Positions 1 to 9,054 of a DNA stretch of 64,000 nucleotides are shown here, piece after piece (the stretch's first letter is position 1; each line of letters begins with the position of its first letter). The translations under genes and the position numbers were made by a program. The notes under the pieces are model-generated. The model did no database searches, had not been told where the DNA came from, and was given only the letters and a program-made list of their open reading frames with translations. Source of the DNA: Saprospiraceae bacterium (GTDB taxonomy: Bacteria; Bacteroidota; Bacteroidia; Chitinophagales; Saprospiraceae). The DNA is taken from positions 147,753-211,752 of the forward strand of contig JAIYAP010000003.1 of the NCBI GenBank assembly GCA_027488935.1, in the 5' to 3' direction.

Positions 1-84
1 TTTTTAATACCCTTTTTTATCCCAAAAACACCTAAATTAACCGCATTATTTGTGTGTTTCAAAAATAGGAACCATATTTGCAAC

Positions 85-390
85 ATGAATATGGACGATC
101 CTACCATAATTTTCTGGAAAACGATGTACCAAACCGCGCTCAAGCACGGGTTGAAAGCATGCATGCCAGGTATTGATCCAACGATCAATAAGGTTTGCCA
201 GTGCTATATATTTCATATCCCTTTGGATGCGGCCGAGTTTGCTGCCGAGGTTGTGAAAAACAAAAAACTACCCAAGTTTTTCATTTACTTAAGTATGGAT
301 CATTGCCTTACCGGGATTCGAACGGTGGTCAGCGACGAAGAAGAAATCGCTTACGATGCACAAGTAAATGCGTTTCATGCTCAAAACTAA
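85..390 (+). CDS. Hypothetical protein, first gene of the methyltransferase-helicase operon
   Basis: A soluble protein of about 101 residues that I do not recognise. It has four cysteines in its middle part and an acidic patch (DEEE) near the C-terminus. I chose ATG 85, which has an AGGA about 14 nt upstream; ATG 91 and GTG 52 are alternatives. Its TAA stop shares its last base with the ATG of the methyltransferase at 390, so translation is probably coupled and the protein may act with that operon. No function can be given. Confidence 0.55.
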   Translation: MNMDDPTIIFWKTMYQTALKHGLKACMPGIDPTINKVCQCYIFHIPLDAAEFAAEVVKNKKLPKFFIYLSMDHCLTGIRTVVSDEEEIAYDAQVNAFHAQN

Positions 391-1400
391 TGGATACTAG
401 CGCCTACATAAAGCAAATTTTATCCGCCTTCAAAAAAGGCGAGAAACTCAACATTACGCATTTGCGTAAGTTGGGAAAGGCGGCTGGTTTGACCGAAAAT
501 GACCGGTACCTGATGGAGTTGGCCGAACTGGCCTGGACGAAATACTACCGGGATATTGTCCTTAATTCATACGATATTCAGCCGATAGAAACCTATCAAA
601 AAATCGTTGAATTTTACAAAACCGTTCAACCCTCGTACACGGTCAAAGATTCAACAAAGCGCATTTTTCAGCAATACTCAACCGCAGCGCCCATTGGCTA
701 CCTGATGGGTTGGTTTTGTGACCAAGGATTGCAGGAGCCGAAAGTATTTGAGCCAAGTGCCGGTAACGGTCTGCTTACGATATACTACCCACCAAAAAAT
801 GTGTCGGTCAACGAACTTGATAATATTCGCCGCACAAACTTGGAAGGGCAGGGGTATGCAGCCGTAACCAGTATGGATGCAAGTGTGCGCTTTCCGGCAA
901 GCATGAAGCAGCAATACGATGTGATTATTACCAACCCGCCGTTTGGCAAGTTGGGTGAAACGGATCGCACATTTGGCTACCCGTTCAAAGAGATAGATCA
1001 CATCATGGTTGCCGTTGCCCTGGAAACCATGCGCGACACTGGTCGTGCTGCCATTTTGATCGGCAACCATACCGAATACAATGAGGACGGCCGTATCAAA
1101 AGTTTTCGGGCATTTTTCGATTACTTACACCGGCATTTTAATGTGGCTACCATGATCAACATAGATGCCGCCAAACTGTATTCAAAGCAGGGCACCTCTT
1201 TTGATCTTCGCTGCATCCTAATCAATGGGCGCAAAAAGCAGCCCATTGGCTACGCTCCTACAAAAGTACAAGCCCCCGAGTATGAATGGGTGGTGGATGA
1301 TTTTGAAGGTCTGTATGAAAGAGTAGAAACGGCCAGGAATCGGGAATTTATAAGCATTGAGCAACAACTTCAACAGTACAAAAAACAACTTTCGATATGA
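390..1400 (+). CDS. N6-adenine DNA methyltransferase (class I, NPPF type)
   Basis: Predicted to transfer a methyl group from S-adenosylmethionine to adenine in DNA. The SAM-binding motif is at residues 120-127 (FEPSAGNG) and the catalytic motif at 182-185 (NPPF), in the order of the gamma-type N6 methylases. A helical region of about 110 residues precedes the catalytic domain. An upstream in-frame extension to 195 is open, but it overlaps the previous gene and reads like out-of-frame sequence, so ATG 390 is preferred. Stop and start overlaps tie it to both neighbours. A methylase beside a giant SF2 helicase recalls phage P1 DarB, where both activities are in one anti-restriction protein; that comparison is inference. 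No restriction nuclease is seen nearby. Confidence 0.85.
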   Translation: MDTSAYIKQILSAFKKGEKLNITHLRKLGKAAGLTENDRYLMELAELAWTKYYRDIVLNSYDIQPIETYQKIVEFYKTVQPSYTVKDSTKRIFQQYSTAAPIGYLMGWFCDQGLQEPKVFEPSAGNGLLTIYYPPKNVSVNELDNIRRTNLEGQGYAAVTSMDASVRFPASMKQQYDVIITNPPFGKLGETDRTFGYPFKEIDHIMVAVALETMRDTGRAAILIGNHTEYNEDGRIKSFRAFFDYLHRHFNVATMINIDAAKLYSKQGTSFDLRCILINGRKKQPIGYAPTKVQAPEYEWVVDDFEGLYERVETARNREFISIEQQLQQYKKQLSI

Positions 1401-1834
1401 TTCTTTTCGCTTTCAAAAAAGTATTTGAAAACACTACCGATGCGCTTTTAGGCGCTGCTTACACCAATAAATTTCATTGGGAAGGCATTCAACAAGCAAT
1501 TTCGGATCGAGTGTATTTTTTAATCGAAGATAAGATCAAGGAAGAACCTGGGTTTATGCTCGAGGATATGAATGATGCCGAAAATATACATTATTCAATA
1601 CTAAATTCAGATGAATACTGTAATTTCCTCATTGAACTAAAAGGGAAATTTGACCAGATACCGGAGGAAGAAATATCGAATTATGTTCGACAAAAGTATG
1701 AATACATGGAAAGTACAAAGTTCGATGGCCAGGCATTTAAATTCAACCTTGATGCGGAAGTGGACGAACAGGAACGTGAATCGTTGACATTTGACCAGTT
1801 TTGGCAAATGATTCAAGACCGAAACAACGCATAA
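1397..1834 (+). CDS. Hypothetical acidic protein between methyltransferase and helicase
   Basis: A 145-residue, strongly acidic, mostly helical protein without signal peptide or membrane segment. Its ATG overlaps the methyltransferase stop by 4 nt, and the helicase starts 17 nt after its end, so it is part of the same coupled operon. It could be a small subunit or adaptor of a methyltransferase-helicase complex, but nothing in the sequence proves this and I recognise no family. Confidence 0.75.
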   Translation: MILFAFKKVFENTTDALLGAAYTNKFHWEGIQQAISDRVYFLIEDKIKEEPGFMLEDMNDAENIHYSILNSDEYCNFLIELKGKFDQIPEEEISNYVRQKYEYMESTKFDGQAFKFNLDAEVDEQERESLTFDQFWQMIQDRNNA

Positions 1835-1850
1835 AACCACCCCAACCCAA

Positions 1851-4800
1851 ATGACCGACATAAAAAAACTACAAGCCCTGGACGTACAAGCCAGGGTACA
1901 GGCTACCCAACAAGAAGAAGAAGAAACCGAGTATGTGGGCGGTTTACTTCCTTATCGCCCCATGAGCGCTGGTACTTCATTGGAAGTAAGTACGCCATCG
2001 GGTATGGCCTACGAAATCCGACAAAGCCTGTTGCGCCTACGCGATGAGGTGTATGATATTGATTGGTACGTTACCAAAAAATTGAAGTACACCAACCCAC
2101 AGGAGTTGTATAAATATTTCAGCGCCGAACAAATTGATGCACTCGCATTGGGTATTTACAACAGCGAACGCGGGGAGGGTATCATAGTCGGCGACCAAAC
2201 CGGCATCGGTAAAGGTCGTATCGCCGCAGGTATGTTGCGATATGCTGCCAAAAATGGAAAGCCGGGTATCTTTTTCACCGTAAGCAGCTCGCTTTTTAGC
2301 GACATATACCGTGACCTATTCGACATCGGCACCCGTGATTTGGTCCCGCTTGTTATCAACACAGGCGACAAAGAAGCCCTGATTACCATCCAACTTGATG
2401 CAGACACAAGCATGTACCTGCACGAAATGGACGAGTACCAAGGCGACCAGCGGTATCAACCAAAGACATACCAACAATTAAAAAGCCTTATTGAAGGACG
2501 CGAAAGCATGCCCAAAGGGTATGACATCGTGTTGGTGACATACAGCCAGGTCAGTTCCGATATGGTAGCAAAAGAGGCGCTTTTAGGGGCCAAGAATAGC
2601 AGTAAAAAAGTAAAAGAGAATGGATCGCAATGGAAGCCGGACTTTGTCAGTGCGGTGGCCAGTGGTGCAGTGATCATCATGGACGAGGCGCACAAAGCGG
2701 CTGGTTCCGATAGTATCATTGGCCAATACTTCAAAACCAGGGTATTGAACAACTGCGATGGATGCCTGTATTTGTCGGCCACATTTGCAAAGCGGCCCGA
2801 TAACATGCCGGTTTTTGCCATCAAAACTTCAATATCCCATACAAACCTGTCTTCAGAAGGATATAAGTTAGCCTTTGAAAAAGGCGGTGTCGCCTTACAG
2901 GAAATTGTTGCCGGAGAATTGGCCAAGAGTGGACAAATGGTGCGCCGTGAACGCTCCATTGACCCGGATGCCTTCGAATACGTCTTTTTAGACGAGGATG
3001 CTGAAAAGCATAAAGTGATCTATGATGCCGTTGCCCGATTAGTTCAGCGTATTTCACAGTTTGAGCGCGACTACATCACGCCGAAAATTGCGGAAATTAA
3101 AAAGGTCTATACGGACCCGGAAACAAAAGCCCTAAGCAAAGGATTGGGTGACCGGAGGAGTGAGTTCTTCTCCAGTGCGCACAACCTAGTACGCCAGGTG
3201 TTTTTTGCCATTAAGGCGAATGAAGTAGCACAGGCGGCTATCCGGTTGCTGAATGACAACAAAAAGGTGGTGATCGCTTTTGCGCGCACCATGGCCAGTC
3301 AAATCCAGCAATTAGGCTTAAGCAACGGCGACGTTGTTGAAAATGATTCATTCCAAATTATTTTCAAAAAAAATTGGGATAAAGCCCGTCAATACAGCAT
3401 TGTTGAAAAGGGCGAAGAAAAAAGCGCTGCAAAGGAGGACGACCAAAATCAAAGCGATGAGGATGGTGCTACCATTGATCCAAATTCAAAAGTTGTACAA
3501 AGTTGGCAGTTCGAATTGGAAGATTTTGAACCGGAGGCACAGGCCGAATATTTGGCGATTGAGGAAGATATTACTTCTTTAAGCCAATTAGATATGTCGA
3601 TCAGCCCAATTGACGTACTGATCAATACCATCCAAGCGGCAAAAAAGCCCGCGTATGTAGATGGGCATGAAAACGGCAACTATATTGTACATGAATGCAC
3701 CGGGCGATCCATGCAATTACGGCGCGATGGGAAGGATCTGGTGTATAGAAATTACAAAGCAAATAAGGTCGGATTTTTTGCCGATTTTAACCGGGGTGAT
3801 GCGGATGTTTTACTTATCAACCAAAGCAGCGCTACCGGAGTATCAGCCCACAGTTCAGCAAAATTCAAAGATAAACGTCAGCGCGTGATGATTATTCACG
3901 AGCCAGAATTGGACGTAAATATTGAGGTGCAAAAATGGGGACGTATCGACCGCACGGGTCAGGTGAATCGTCCTAAATACTACTACTACTCCACCAGTAT
4001 TGCGGGCGAAAAACGCCTGTTTATGGTACTGAAAGGGAAATTGCGTTCACTTTTTGCCAACACTTCCGGCAACCAAAAAGCGAGTGATACACAGTTAGAA
4101 AGCCCTGATTTTTTCAATAGGTTTGGCGATAAAGCAACACGCGCATGGCTGGATGCCAATATTGATATTGCCTACAAAGTTCGATTGAGCAAAGAGCAAA
4201 TGGAAGATGCAGCCGCTCGAAATTGGCGCGACAAAAATGCCGGAGCCGACCTGGTGAACGGAATTGCTGAAAAATTCGCCAGGTACATTGCTTTTTTAGA
4301 AACAGACGAGCAAGACCGCGCTTATTCAGAAATTTTGTCGGAATACGACGGATTGATAAACGAGGCAAAATCATCGGGCACTTACGACCTGGAGGCCGAA
4401 TATATCGACCTAAAAGCGGAAGTACTCGAAAGAAGCATTTTTGTGTTGGGTACCGGAAAGAAGTCCCCATTTGGCAGGCATGCCGTCAATAATAAGGTAT
4501 CGGCACGGGTAACCAAGCGCCCTATGTCATTTATAAAGGTCCAAGAGGCAATCATTCTTGGGTTAAAAGGCGGTAATGTATCATCCATTGCTCCATTTGT
4601 AAATGAATTTGTGAACGAGTATAAGCAAGGCCGTGCTGCTTTGCTTGATTCAAAATTGGCGGATCTTTCTGAAAAAATGGCCGAATTACAAGAGAAGAAC
4701 GCCTCCAGACAGGCTGAATATGAAAAGAAATTAGCGAAATATGAGGCTGTGAAAGCAAAAGGAGAAGAAGGTGAAAAAGAATTAAAAGCACTAGAGGTAA

Positions 4801-6200
4801 GTGAAGCATCAGTCAAAAATACACTTACTAAAATAAGCGATTTAGAGGATAATATAGACGCTGCGAGGGCGAAAATTATATCCGAAACTAACAATGGTGT
4901 TTCAGTGCTAAATTTCTTTTACCCAGGCCGACCAGTAGTGTATGACGACCAACAAGGCGTTACACACAACATGGTAGTAACAAGTGTGGAGTACGTGAAA
5001 AAGCCGGGTGAAAGTACTCGGTATAATGCAGCAAACATAGTGGTTAAATGTGCAGTGTACGGACCGGACCGGACACGAACTATGAAATTAAATGATGATC
5101 GTATAAGCCGGTGTATGGCAGTAACCCAGGCAACGCCAACGGACTATCTTGAGAACATTCTATACAATTGGAATAAATCGGATGAAAGCGGTGGGCGTAG
5201 GGAAGAACGTAACATCATTAATAACAATATCCTTTTAGCAATTGGGAAAGCGGCAGAAGGGAAATTGGTTCGCTACACGAGCGATAAAGGCGCGTTGCTG
5301 AACGGTATTTTGTTGCCCCCAAGTGATAAAACGGCAACGGGCGTTCCTAAAAAAATAAAAACGTTATTGCCTCTAAATAAAGGCATTGACAAGGTAACAA
5401 GTTTAGGTAAAAATGAACTGTTTTTCCCAAGTAGTGATTTTCATACGGTCAAAGAACCCCATTTTAATGGTGCAGGATCGGCAGGTGTTTATTTTAACCT
5501 TCCAAGCACCTCAAAGTATAAAACAGTGTGGGGGAATGAAGTATTAATTGATTTAATCCTTCAATCGGAATCTGACAAAAATGCAGGATTACCCAAGGCA
5601 TTTCAGAAATACACGGGTAATTTGTTTACCTGTGCCATTTTGATGAAAAATGTACCCGAATTTGTGGAAGAACTATACCGGGTAACCGGATGGGAGTTTG
5701 AAAGCGGTTCAATTGCATACGTTGAAACAGACGATGCGCCATTACCCGAAGTAACCGACGACCGTGTAGTTACAATTAGCCGGTATATCCTTTCAGATAC
5801 CACCAAGGAAATACCTACCATCCAAGGGTATTTAGGTCAATATGATGAAAACGGCAAAACAATCGTAGAATTTATTGATCTGTTGTCTACCAAAGAAAAG
5901 ATTGAGTATGGCTTGCAGCCTTACTTCAAAAACATGCACGAAAGTGTATCAAACTGGTATCGAGTTGCAAAAAGCAACGGTGTCCCTATGCCTACCATCC
6001 CGGATCAATACGATTATGATGCAATGATCCAAACGTTGTCCGAATTTTTGGCCGCGAACAGGAACGAGGCTGGCAACCGCGAGTTTGAGTTTGGCCCATT
6101 TTCATTCAGAGTGTTGGCCACTGGCTTACTCGAAGTGCTGAAAGGCCGTAAAACAAGCAACGAAACCCTAAAGCATTTTAAATCCCAACTAACCGTATGA
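1851..6200 (+). CDS. Strawberry-notch-type SF2 helicase/ATPase, 1449 aa
   Basis: A giant superfamily 2 helicase-like ATPase. Walker A is at residues 114-122 (GDQTGIGKG), the DEAH box at 278-281, motif III (SAT) at 309-311, and the arginine-finger motif VI (GRIDRTGQ) at 697-704. The GIGKG form of Walker A and the long separation of the two RecA lobes match bacterial Strawberry-notch proteins. A charged insertion lies near residues 525-550, and a long Glu/Lys-rich coiled coil near 920-1015 precedes a C-terminal region I do not recognise. Family members are common on phages and plasmids and often accompany an adenine methylase, as here. A role in remodelling or protecting incoming DNA is inferred. 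The start overlaps no gene; the stop overlaps the AAA+ gene by 4 nt. Confidence 0.85.
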   Translation: MTDIKKLQALDVQARVQATQQEEEETEYVGGLLPYRPMSAGTSLEVSTPSGMAYEIRQSLLRLRDEVYDIDWYVTKKLKYTNPQELYKYFSAEQIDALALGIYNSERGEGIIVGDQTGIGKGRIAAGMLRYAAKNGKPGIFFTVSSSLFSDIYRDLFDIGTRDLVPLVINTGDKEALITIQLDADTSMYLHEMDEYQGDQRYQPKTYQQLKSLIEGRESMPKGYDIVLVTYSQVSSDMVAKEALLGAKNSSKKVKENGSQWKPDFVSAVASGAVIIMDEAHKAAGSDSIIGQYFKTRVLNNCDGCLYLSATFAKRPDNMPVFAIKTSISHTNLSSEGYKLAFEKGGVALQEIVAGELAKSGQMVRRERSIDPDAFEYVFLDEDAEKHKVIYDAVARLVQRISQFERDYITPKIAEIKKVYTDPETKALSKGLGDRRSEFFSSAHNLVRQVFFAIKANEVAQAAIRLLNDNKKVVIAFARTMASQIQQLGLSNGDVVENDSFQIIFKKNWDKARQYSIVEKGEEKSAAKEDDQNQSDEDGATIDPNSKVVQSWQFELEDFEPEAQAEYLAIEEDITSLSQLDMSISPIDVLINTIQAAKKPAYVDGHENGNYIVHECTGRSMQLRRDGKDLVYRNYKANKVGFFADFNRGDADVLLINQSSATGVSAHSSAKFKDKRQRVMIIHEPELDVNIEVQKWGRIDRTGQVNRPKYYYYSTSIAGEKRLFMVLKGKLRSLFANTSGNQKASDTQLESPDFFNRFGDKATRAWLDANIDIAYKVRLSKEQMEDAAARNWRDKNAGADLVNGIAEKFARYIAFLETDEQDRAYSEILSEYDGLINEAKSSGTYDLEAEYIDLKAEVLERSIFVLGTGKKSPFGRHAVNNKVSARVTKRPMSFIKVQEAIILGLKGGNVSSIAPFVNEFVNEYKQGRAALLDSKLADLSEKMAELQEKNASRQAEYEKKLAKYEAVKAKGEEGEKELKALEVSEASVKNTLTKISDLEDNIDAARAKIISETNNGVSVLNFFYPGRPVVYDDQQGVTHNMVVTSVEYVKKPGESTRYNAANIVVKCAVYGPDRTRTMKLNDDRISRCMAVTQATPTDYLENILYNWNKSDESGGRREERNIINNNILLAIGKAAEGKLVRYTSDKGALLNGILLPPSDKTATGVPKKIKTLLPLNKGIDKVTSLGKNELFFPSSDFHTVKEPHFNGAGSAGVYFNLPSTSKYKTVWGNEVLIDLILQSESDKNAGLPKAFQKYTGNLFTCAILMKNVPEFVEELYRVTGWEFESGSIAYVETDDAPLPEVTDDRVVTISRYILSDTTKEIPTIQGYLGQYDENGKTIVEFIDLLSTKEKIEYGLQPYFKNMHESVSNWYRVAKSNGVPMPTIPDQYDYDAMIQTLSEFLAANRNEAGNREFEFGPFSFRVLATGLLEVLKGRKTSNETLKHFKSQLTV

Positions 6201-7132
6201 CACTTGAACAAAAAATAAAGTCCATTATTGGAGAAGGAACAGGGATTAAACTTACCCGTCCTCCAAAGTCTGATTCAGTATTGGCCGATGATCCAATTTT
6301 TTGGAAAGTAATCGACGACATACAAATAGGTAACAACGTGTTTCTGGTAGGCGAGGCCGGTACTGGTAAAACCGTAATGGCTGAATCAGTTGCGCGTGCC
6401 CTGGTGCGTGAATTTGTAACCATCAACTGTTCACAATGGACCAGCCCTGGCGAAATCATTGGCGGAGAAACAATCACCGGATACCGGGAAGGCAAATTGT
6501 TCACATGTTGGCGCAAAGGGAAGTTGCTGGTGCTCGACGAAATGCCGAAACTGGATCCAAATACTGCGGGCTTGTTCAACGATGCCTTGGCAAAAACAGC
6601 GGCGCCGAAAGGCATGGGGATTCTCACTGATCCCAATGGCGAAACCTACGACAAAAACCCAAAATTCGGGTGTATTGCAACGGGTAACACCACGGGCAAA
6701 ACCGTAAGCGCCAAATACGGCGGTAATAACCAGCAAGATGCTTCTCTTTTGGACCGTTTTTCGGGTTCCTACTACTTCATTGGGTATGATGAGAAAAAAG
6801 AGGCAAAACTGACGTTCAGAGCAGTATTCAATATTTGCAGGTCAATCAGGAACGTAATAATTGCACAGCAGGGCGACGACATTATGACCTTGCGCACCAT
6901 GCTCAACCTAAATCGCGCATACGACCTGGAAATGCGCCGTGAACTTGGAGAGGAGCCTGAAAATGAATTTGGCAAAACCCTCAAAGACGCAATCGAAAGT
7001 TACCTGGCTACTTGTGATCCCGATATTCAGGTAGCGATTCGTGAAAGTGAAGATATTGACCTGGAAAAATTCTACAATTCATACCGAAATACCAAGCAAT
7101 ACTTGGAAGATCGGAAGCGCTTTGAAGGATAA
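6197..7132 (+). CDS. MoxR/CobS-like AAA+ ATPase
   Basis: A 311-residue AAA+ ATPase. Walker A is at residues 52-59 (GEAGTGKT), Walker B at 111-115 (LVLDE), sensor 1 at 161-164 (ATGN) and a LLDRF arginine-finger motif ends near 188. The layout resembles CobS and MoxR proteins, which usually act as chaperone-like remodellers together with a von Willebrand factor A (VWA) protein. The next gene could be that partner. The start overlaps the helicase stop (ATGA) and the TAA stop shares a base with the following ATG, so all three are probably made in fixed proportion. Substrate unknown. Confidence 0.85.
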   Translation: MTLEQKIKSIIGEGTGIKLTRPPKSDSVLADDPIFWKVIDDIQIGNNVFLVGEAGTGKTVMAESVARALVREFVTINCSQWTSPGEIIGGETITGYREGKLFTCWRKGKLLVLDEMPKLDPNTAGLFNDALAKTAAPKGMGILTDPNGETYDKNPKFGCIATGNTTGKTVSAKYGGNNQQDASLLDRFSGSYYFIGYDEKKEAKLTFRAVFNICRSIRNVIIAQQGDDIMTLRTMLNLNRAYDLEMRRELGEEPENEFGKTLKDAIESYLATCDPDIQVAIRESEDIDLEKFYNSYRNTKQYLEDRKRFEG

Positions 7133-8283
7133 TGGCGAGGCTTATAGGTCAAAAGGCACTTGATATTACTACCGCGAAATCAAAAGCAGGTGGTGGCAAT
7201 ACAAAAGCCAAGGGTGGTACATCATCTAAGGCTTCGAAGCCTGTTGCTCCAGTTCAGCAGCAAAATGCTTTTTCACAAAGTGAACAAGTTAAACAACCTG
7301 AACCACCCCAAAAGGTGGTTTTATATAAAAAGATAAATGGCGTTTATTACTTTGAATTTCAAAGTATTAAAGCAATAGAAAACTGGACTGAGCGTAAACT
7401 AAAATCATTAAGCGCTGAAGGGGAAAAAGTAATAGGTCTACTTAGGCAAACCGTTGAAAGTAATTACAATTCAAGCGAATTTTATTATGCCAATAGTCCA
7501 GAAGAAGTTTACAACGCACAAAAGTTTTGTGCTTGGAATTTAGTTCAAAAATATCGAATTAGGCTACGTTCAGAGTTGAAAAAACTTGTAAACATCAAGC
7601 AAAAAAATGATGTAGAAACAAAACGGCTTGAATATAATGATCGTGAATTAGGAGCCTTTTCATTTGATCGGGCTGCTATGCGATTGCGAACCCAATACCC
7701 GCCAAAATCGGTTCGACAACTTCGTATTGCATTGAATGGAAGCGATGGAAGCAAGATTGTGAGTGACAATAAACGATCATTTGCGTATTTCAAAAATATT
7801 CTAAAGCCAAAACCAAGTATTCGTATTTTTTTGGAACAATCAGGATATGGGGATGGCGTTGTGTACCAAGGACTAGCACCTTATTTTCTTGCAGAAATGT
7901 TAATGCAAAAAGGATACAAAGTTGAAATAAATGGAATTAGGGCAATCGAGAATGATGGAGTGTCTGTTTTCACAAAAACATTGTTGAAGAAATTCAATGG
8001 GGAATTAAATGCAAATACAATATTGTTTGCATCATCTGACCCAAGGTATATAAAATGGAAGATGTGGAACTACACAGTATGTCAATTAGATGATTTAAAT
8101 CTTACACCTGGACGTTGGGGAATCCATAGCACATATTTTTCGAGATATTTTATAGAAAAAAATCTTATAAATCCGCGCGAAATTCCACTTTTAATGCAAA
8201 ATGCAGATTCGGAAGAATCTATGTTTTCGGTCATTGAAGAAGCCTACGATTTCATCATAATGTCACAAAACAACCAACGATGA
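7132..8283 (+). CDS. Hypothetical protein, possible VWA-like partner of the AAA+ ATPase
   Basis: A 383-residue protein. The first 60 residues are low-complexity (Gly, Lys, Ala, Gln), a helical basic middle follows, and an alpha/beta domain begins near residue 220 with a hydrophobic strand (IRIFLEQSG) and later a strand ending in ASSDPRY. The order MoxR-type ATPase then alpha/beta protein is the usual MoxR-VWA pairing, and phage CobT-like proteins have this shape, but the canonical DxSxS metal site of VWA domains is not evident. I therefore offer VWA-like only as a hypothesis. Its codons look more A+T-rich than those of the ATPase gene. Confidence 0.6.
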   Translation: MARLIGQKALDITTAKSKAGGGNTKAKGGTSSKASKPVAPVQQQNAFSQSEQVKQPEPPQKVVLYKKINGVYYFEFQSIKAIENWTERKLKSLSAEGEKVIGLLRQTVESNYNSSEFYYANSPEEVYNAQKFCAWNLVQKYRIRLRSELKKLVNIKQKNDVETKRLEYNDRELGAFSFDRAAMRLRTQYPPKSVRQLRIALNGSDGSKIVSDNKRSFAYFKNILKPKPSIRIFLEQSGYGDGVVYQGLAPYFLAEMLMQKGYKVEINGIRAIENDGVSVFTKTLLKKFNGELNANTILFASSDPRYIKWKMWNYTVCQLDDLNLTPGRWGIHSTYFSRYFIEKNLINPREIPLLMQNADSEESMFSVIEEAYDFIIMSQNNQR

Positions 8284-8618
8284 AAAACCAAAGTTTCATG
8301 GACAAGATAATCGCGGATTTGACCACAGACTGTAAGGAATGTGACCACTATTGCGAGGAGTTCATTTTGTTCAAAAATAACATTGTACAAAACCAGTGGT
8401 TTGCGCGATACCGGCGCACTGACGTATCCGGGGGCACTGGCCGCGAAGAGTTTCGATGGATATGCTACGACCTAAAAGGAAACCGGATTGAATGTGATCC
8501 GGTTTTTACTGATACACAAATACGTTGGCATTTTTACAATGCCATGGTGCTCGTAAAGCACTTGCCAAACTGCAAAAACAACTACCAGGCAATCACCCAA
8601 AAATCACACAATGTATAA
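8280..8618 (+). CDS. Hypothetical protein with N-terminal CxxC and paired cysteines
   Basis: A 112-residue soluble protein. Four cysteines cluster near residues 17-45 (TDCKECDHYC), which could form a metal site, and the rest is rich in aromatic residues. Its ATG overlaps the preceding stop by 4 nt, and its own end overlaps the next gene by 8 nt, placing it inside the operon. I do not recognise the family. Confidence 0.65.
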   Translation: MKNQSFMDKIIADLTTDCKECDHYCEEFILFKNNIVQNQWFARYRRTDVSGGTGREEFRWICYDLKGNRIECDPVFTDTQIRWHFYNAMVLVKHLPNCKNNYQAITQKSHNV

Positions 8619-9012
8619 ACTATCAACATTAACCCCACTTGAATTGGTCCAGTTGGGTAAAATGCCCATTCCAAACCAACAAAAGATAATTGAAAAAACA
8701 GGCGAGCCGTTGTTGCCCCTAGAAGTATTCAATTACCTCAAAGACCTTACTGGAGGATTCCAAAAGTCAAATGATTTGGCCCTAGAGGTCGATACTTTGC
8801 TCTACGAACTGGCAGAACGCCAGGGCGTATTGAAAGGCGCTTCAAAAACTACACCTGCACCCAAGCCAGCGCCCAAGCCGGTAAATCCCAAGGAAGAACT
8901 CACAGGAGCCATTGAAACACTGGAGGTATCCCTTGAATTTGTTTCAGGACCCGATAAGGATGCCATTCAAAACGCGATATCTGCTTTGCGCATCGCCCTT
9001 GAATTTTCGTAA
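8611..9012 (+). CDS. Hypothetical protein with Pro/Lys linker
   Basis: A 133-residue protein: a helical N-terminal domain of about 75 residues, a proline-lysine-rich linker (residues 83-95), and a helical C-terminal segment. The C-terminal helix pattern resembles the N-terminus of the next, larger protein (helix rich in Glu and Ala followed by AALKTA/SALRIAL), which suggests a shared docking element. That similarity was judged by eye. No known family. Confidence 0.6.
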   Translation: MYKLSTLTPLELVQLGKMPIPNQQKIIEKTGEPLLPLEVFNYLKDLTGGFQKSNDLALEVDTLLYELAERQGVLKGASKTTPAPKPAPKPVNPKEELTGAIETLEVSLEFVSGPDKDAIQNAISALRIALEFS

Positions 9013-9054
9013 ATTTAGAAAAATTTACATAAACCACATAAACCACATAAAAAC

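Noticed and set aside
195..389. N-terminal extension of the methyltransferase
   Set aside because: It overlaps the upstream gene in another frame, is cysteine- and arginine-rich like out-of-frame sequence, and ATG 390 is coupled to the preceding stop.
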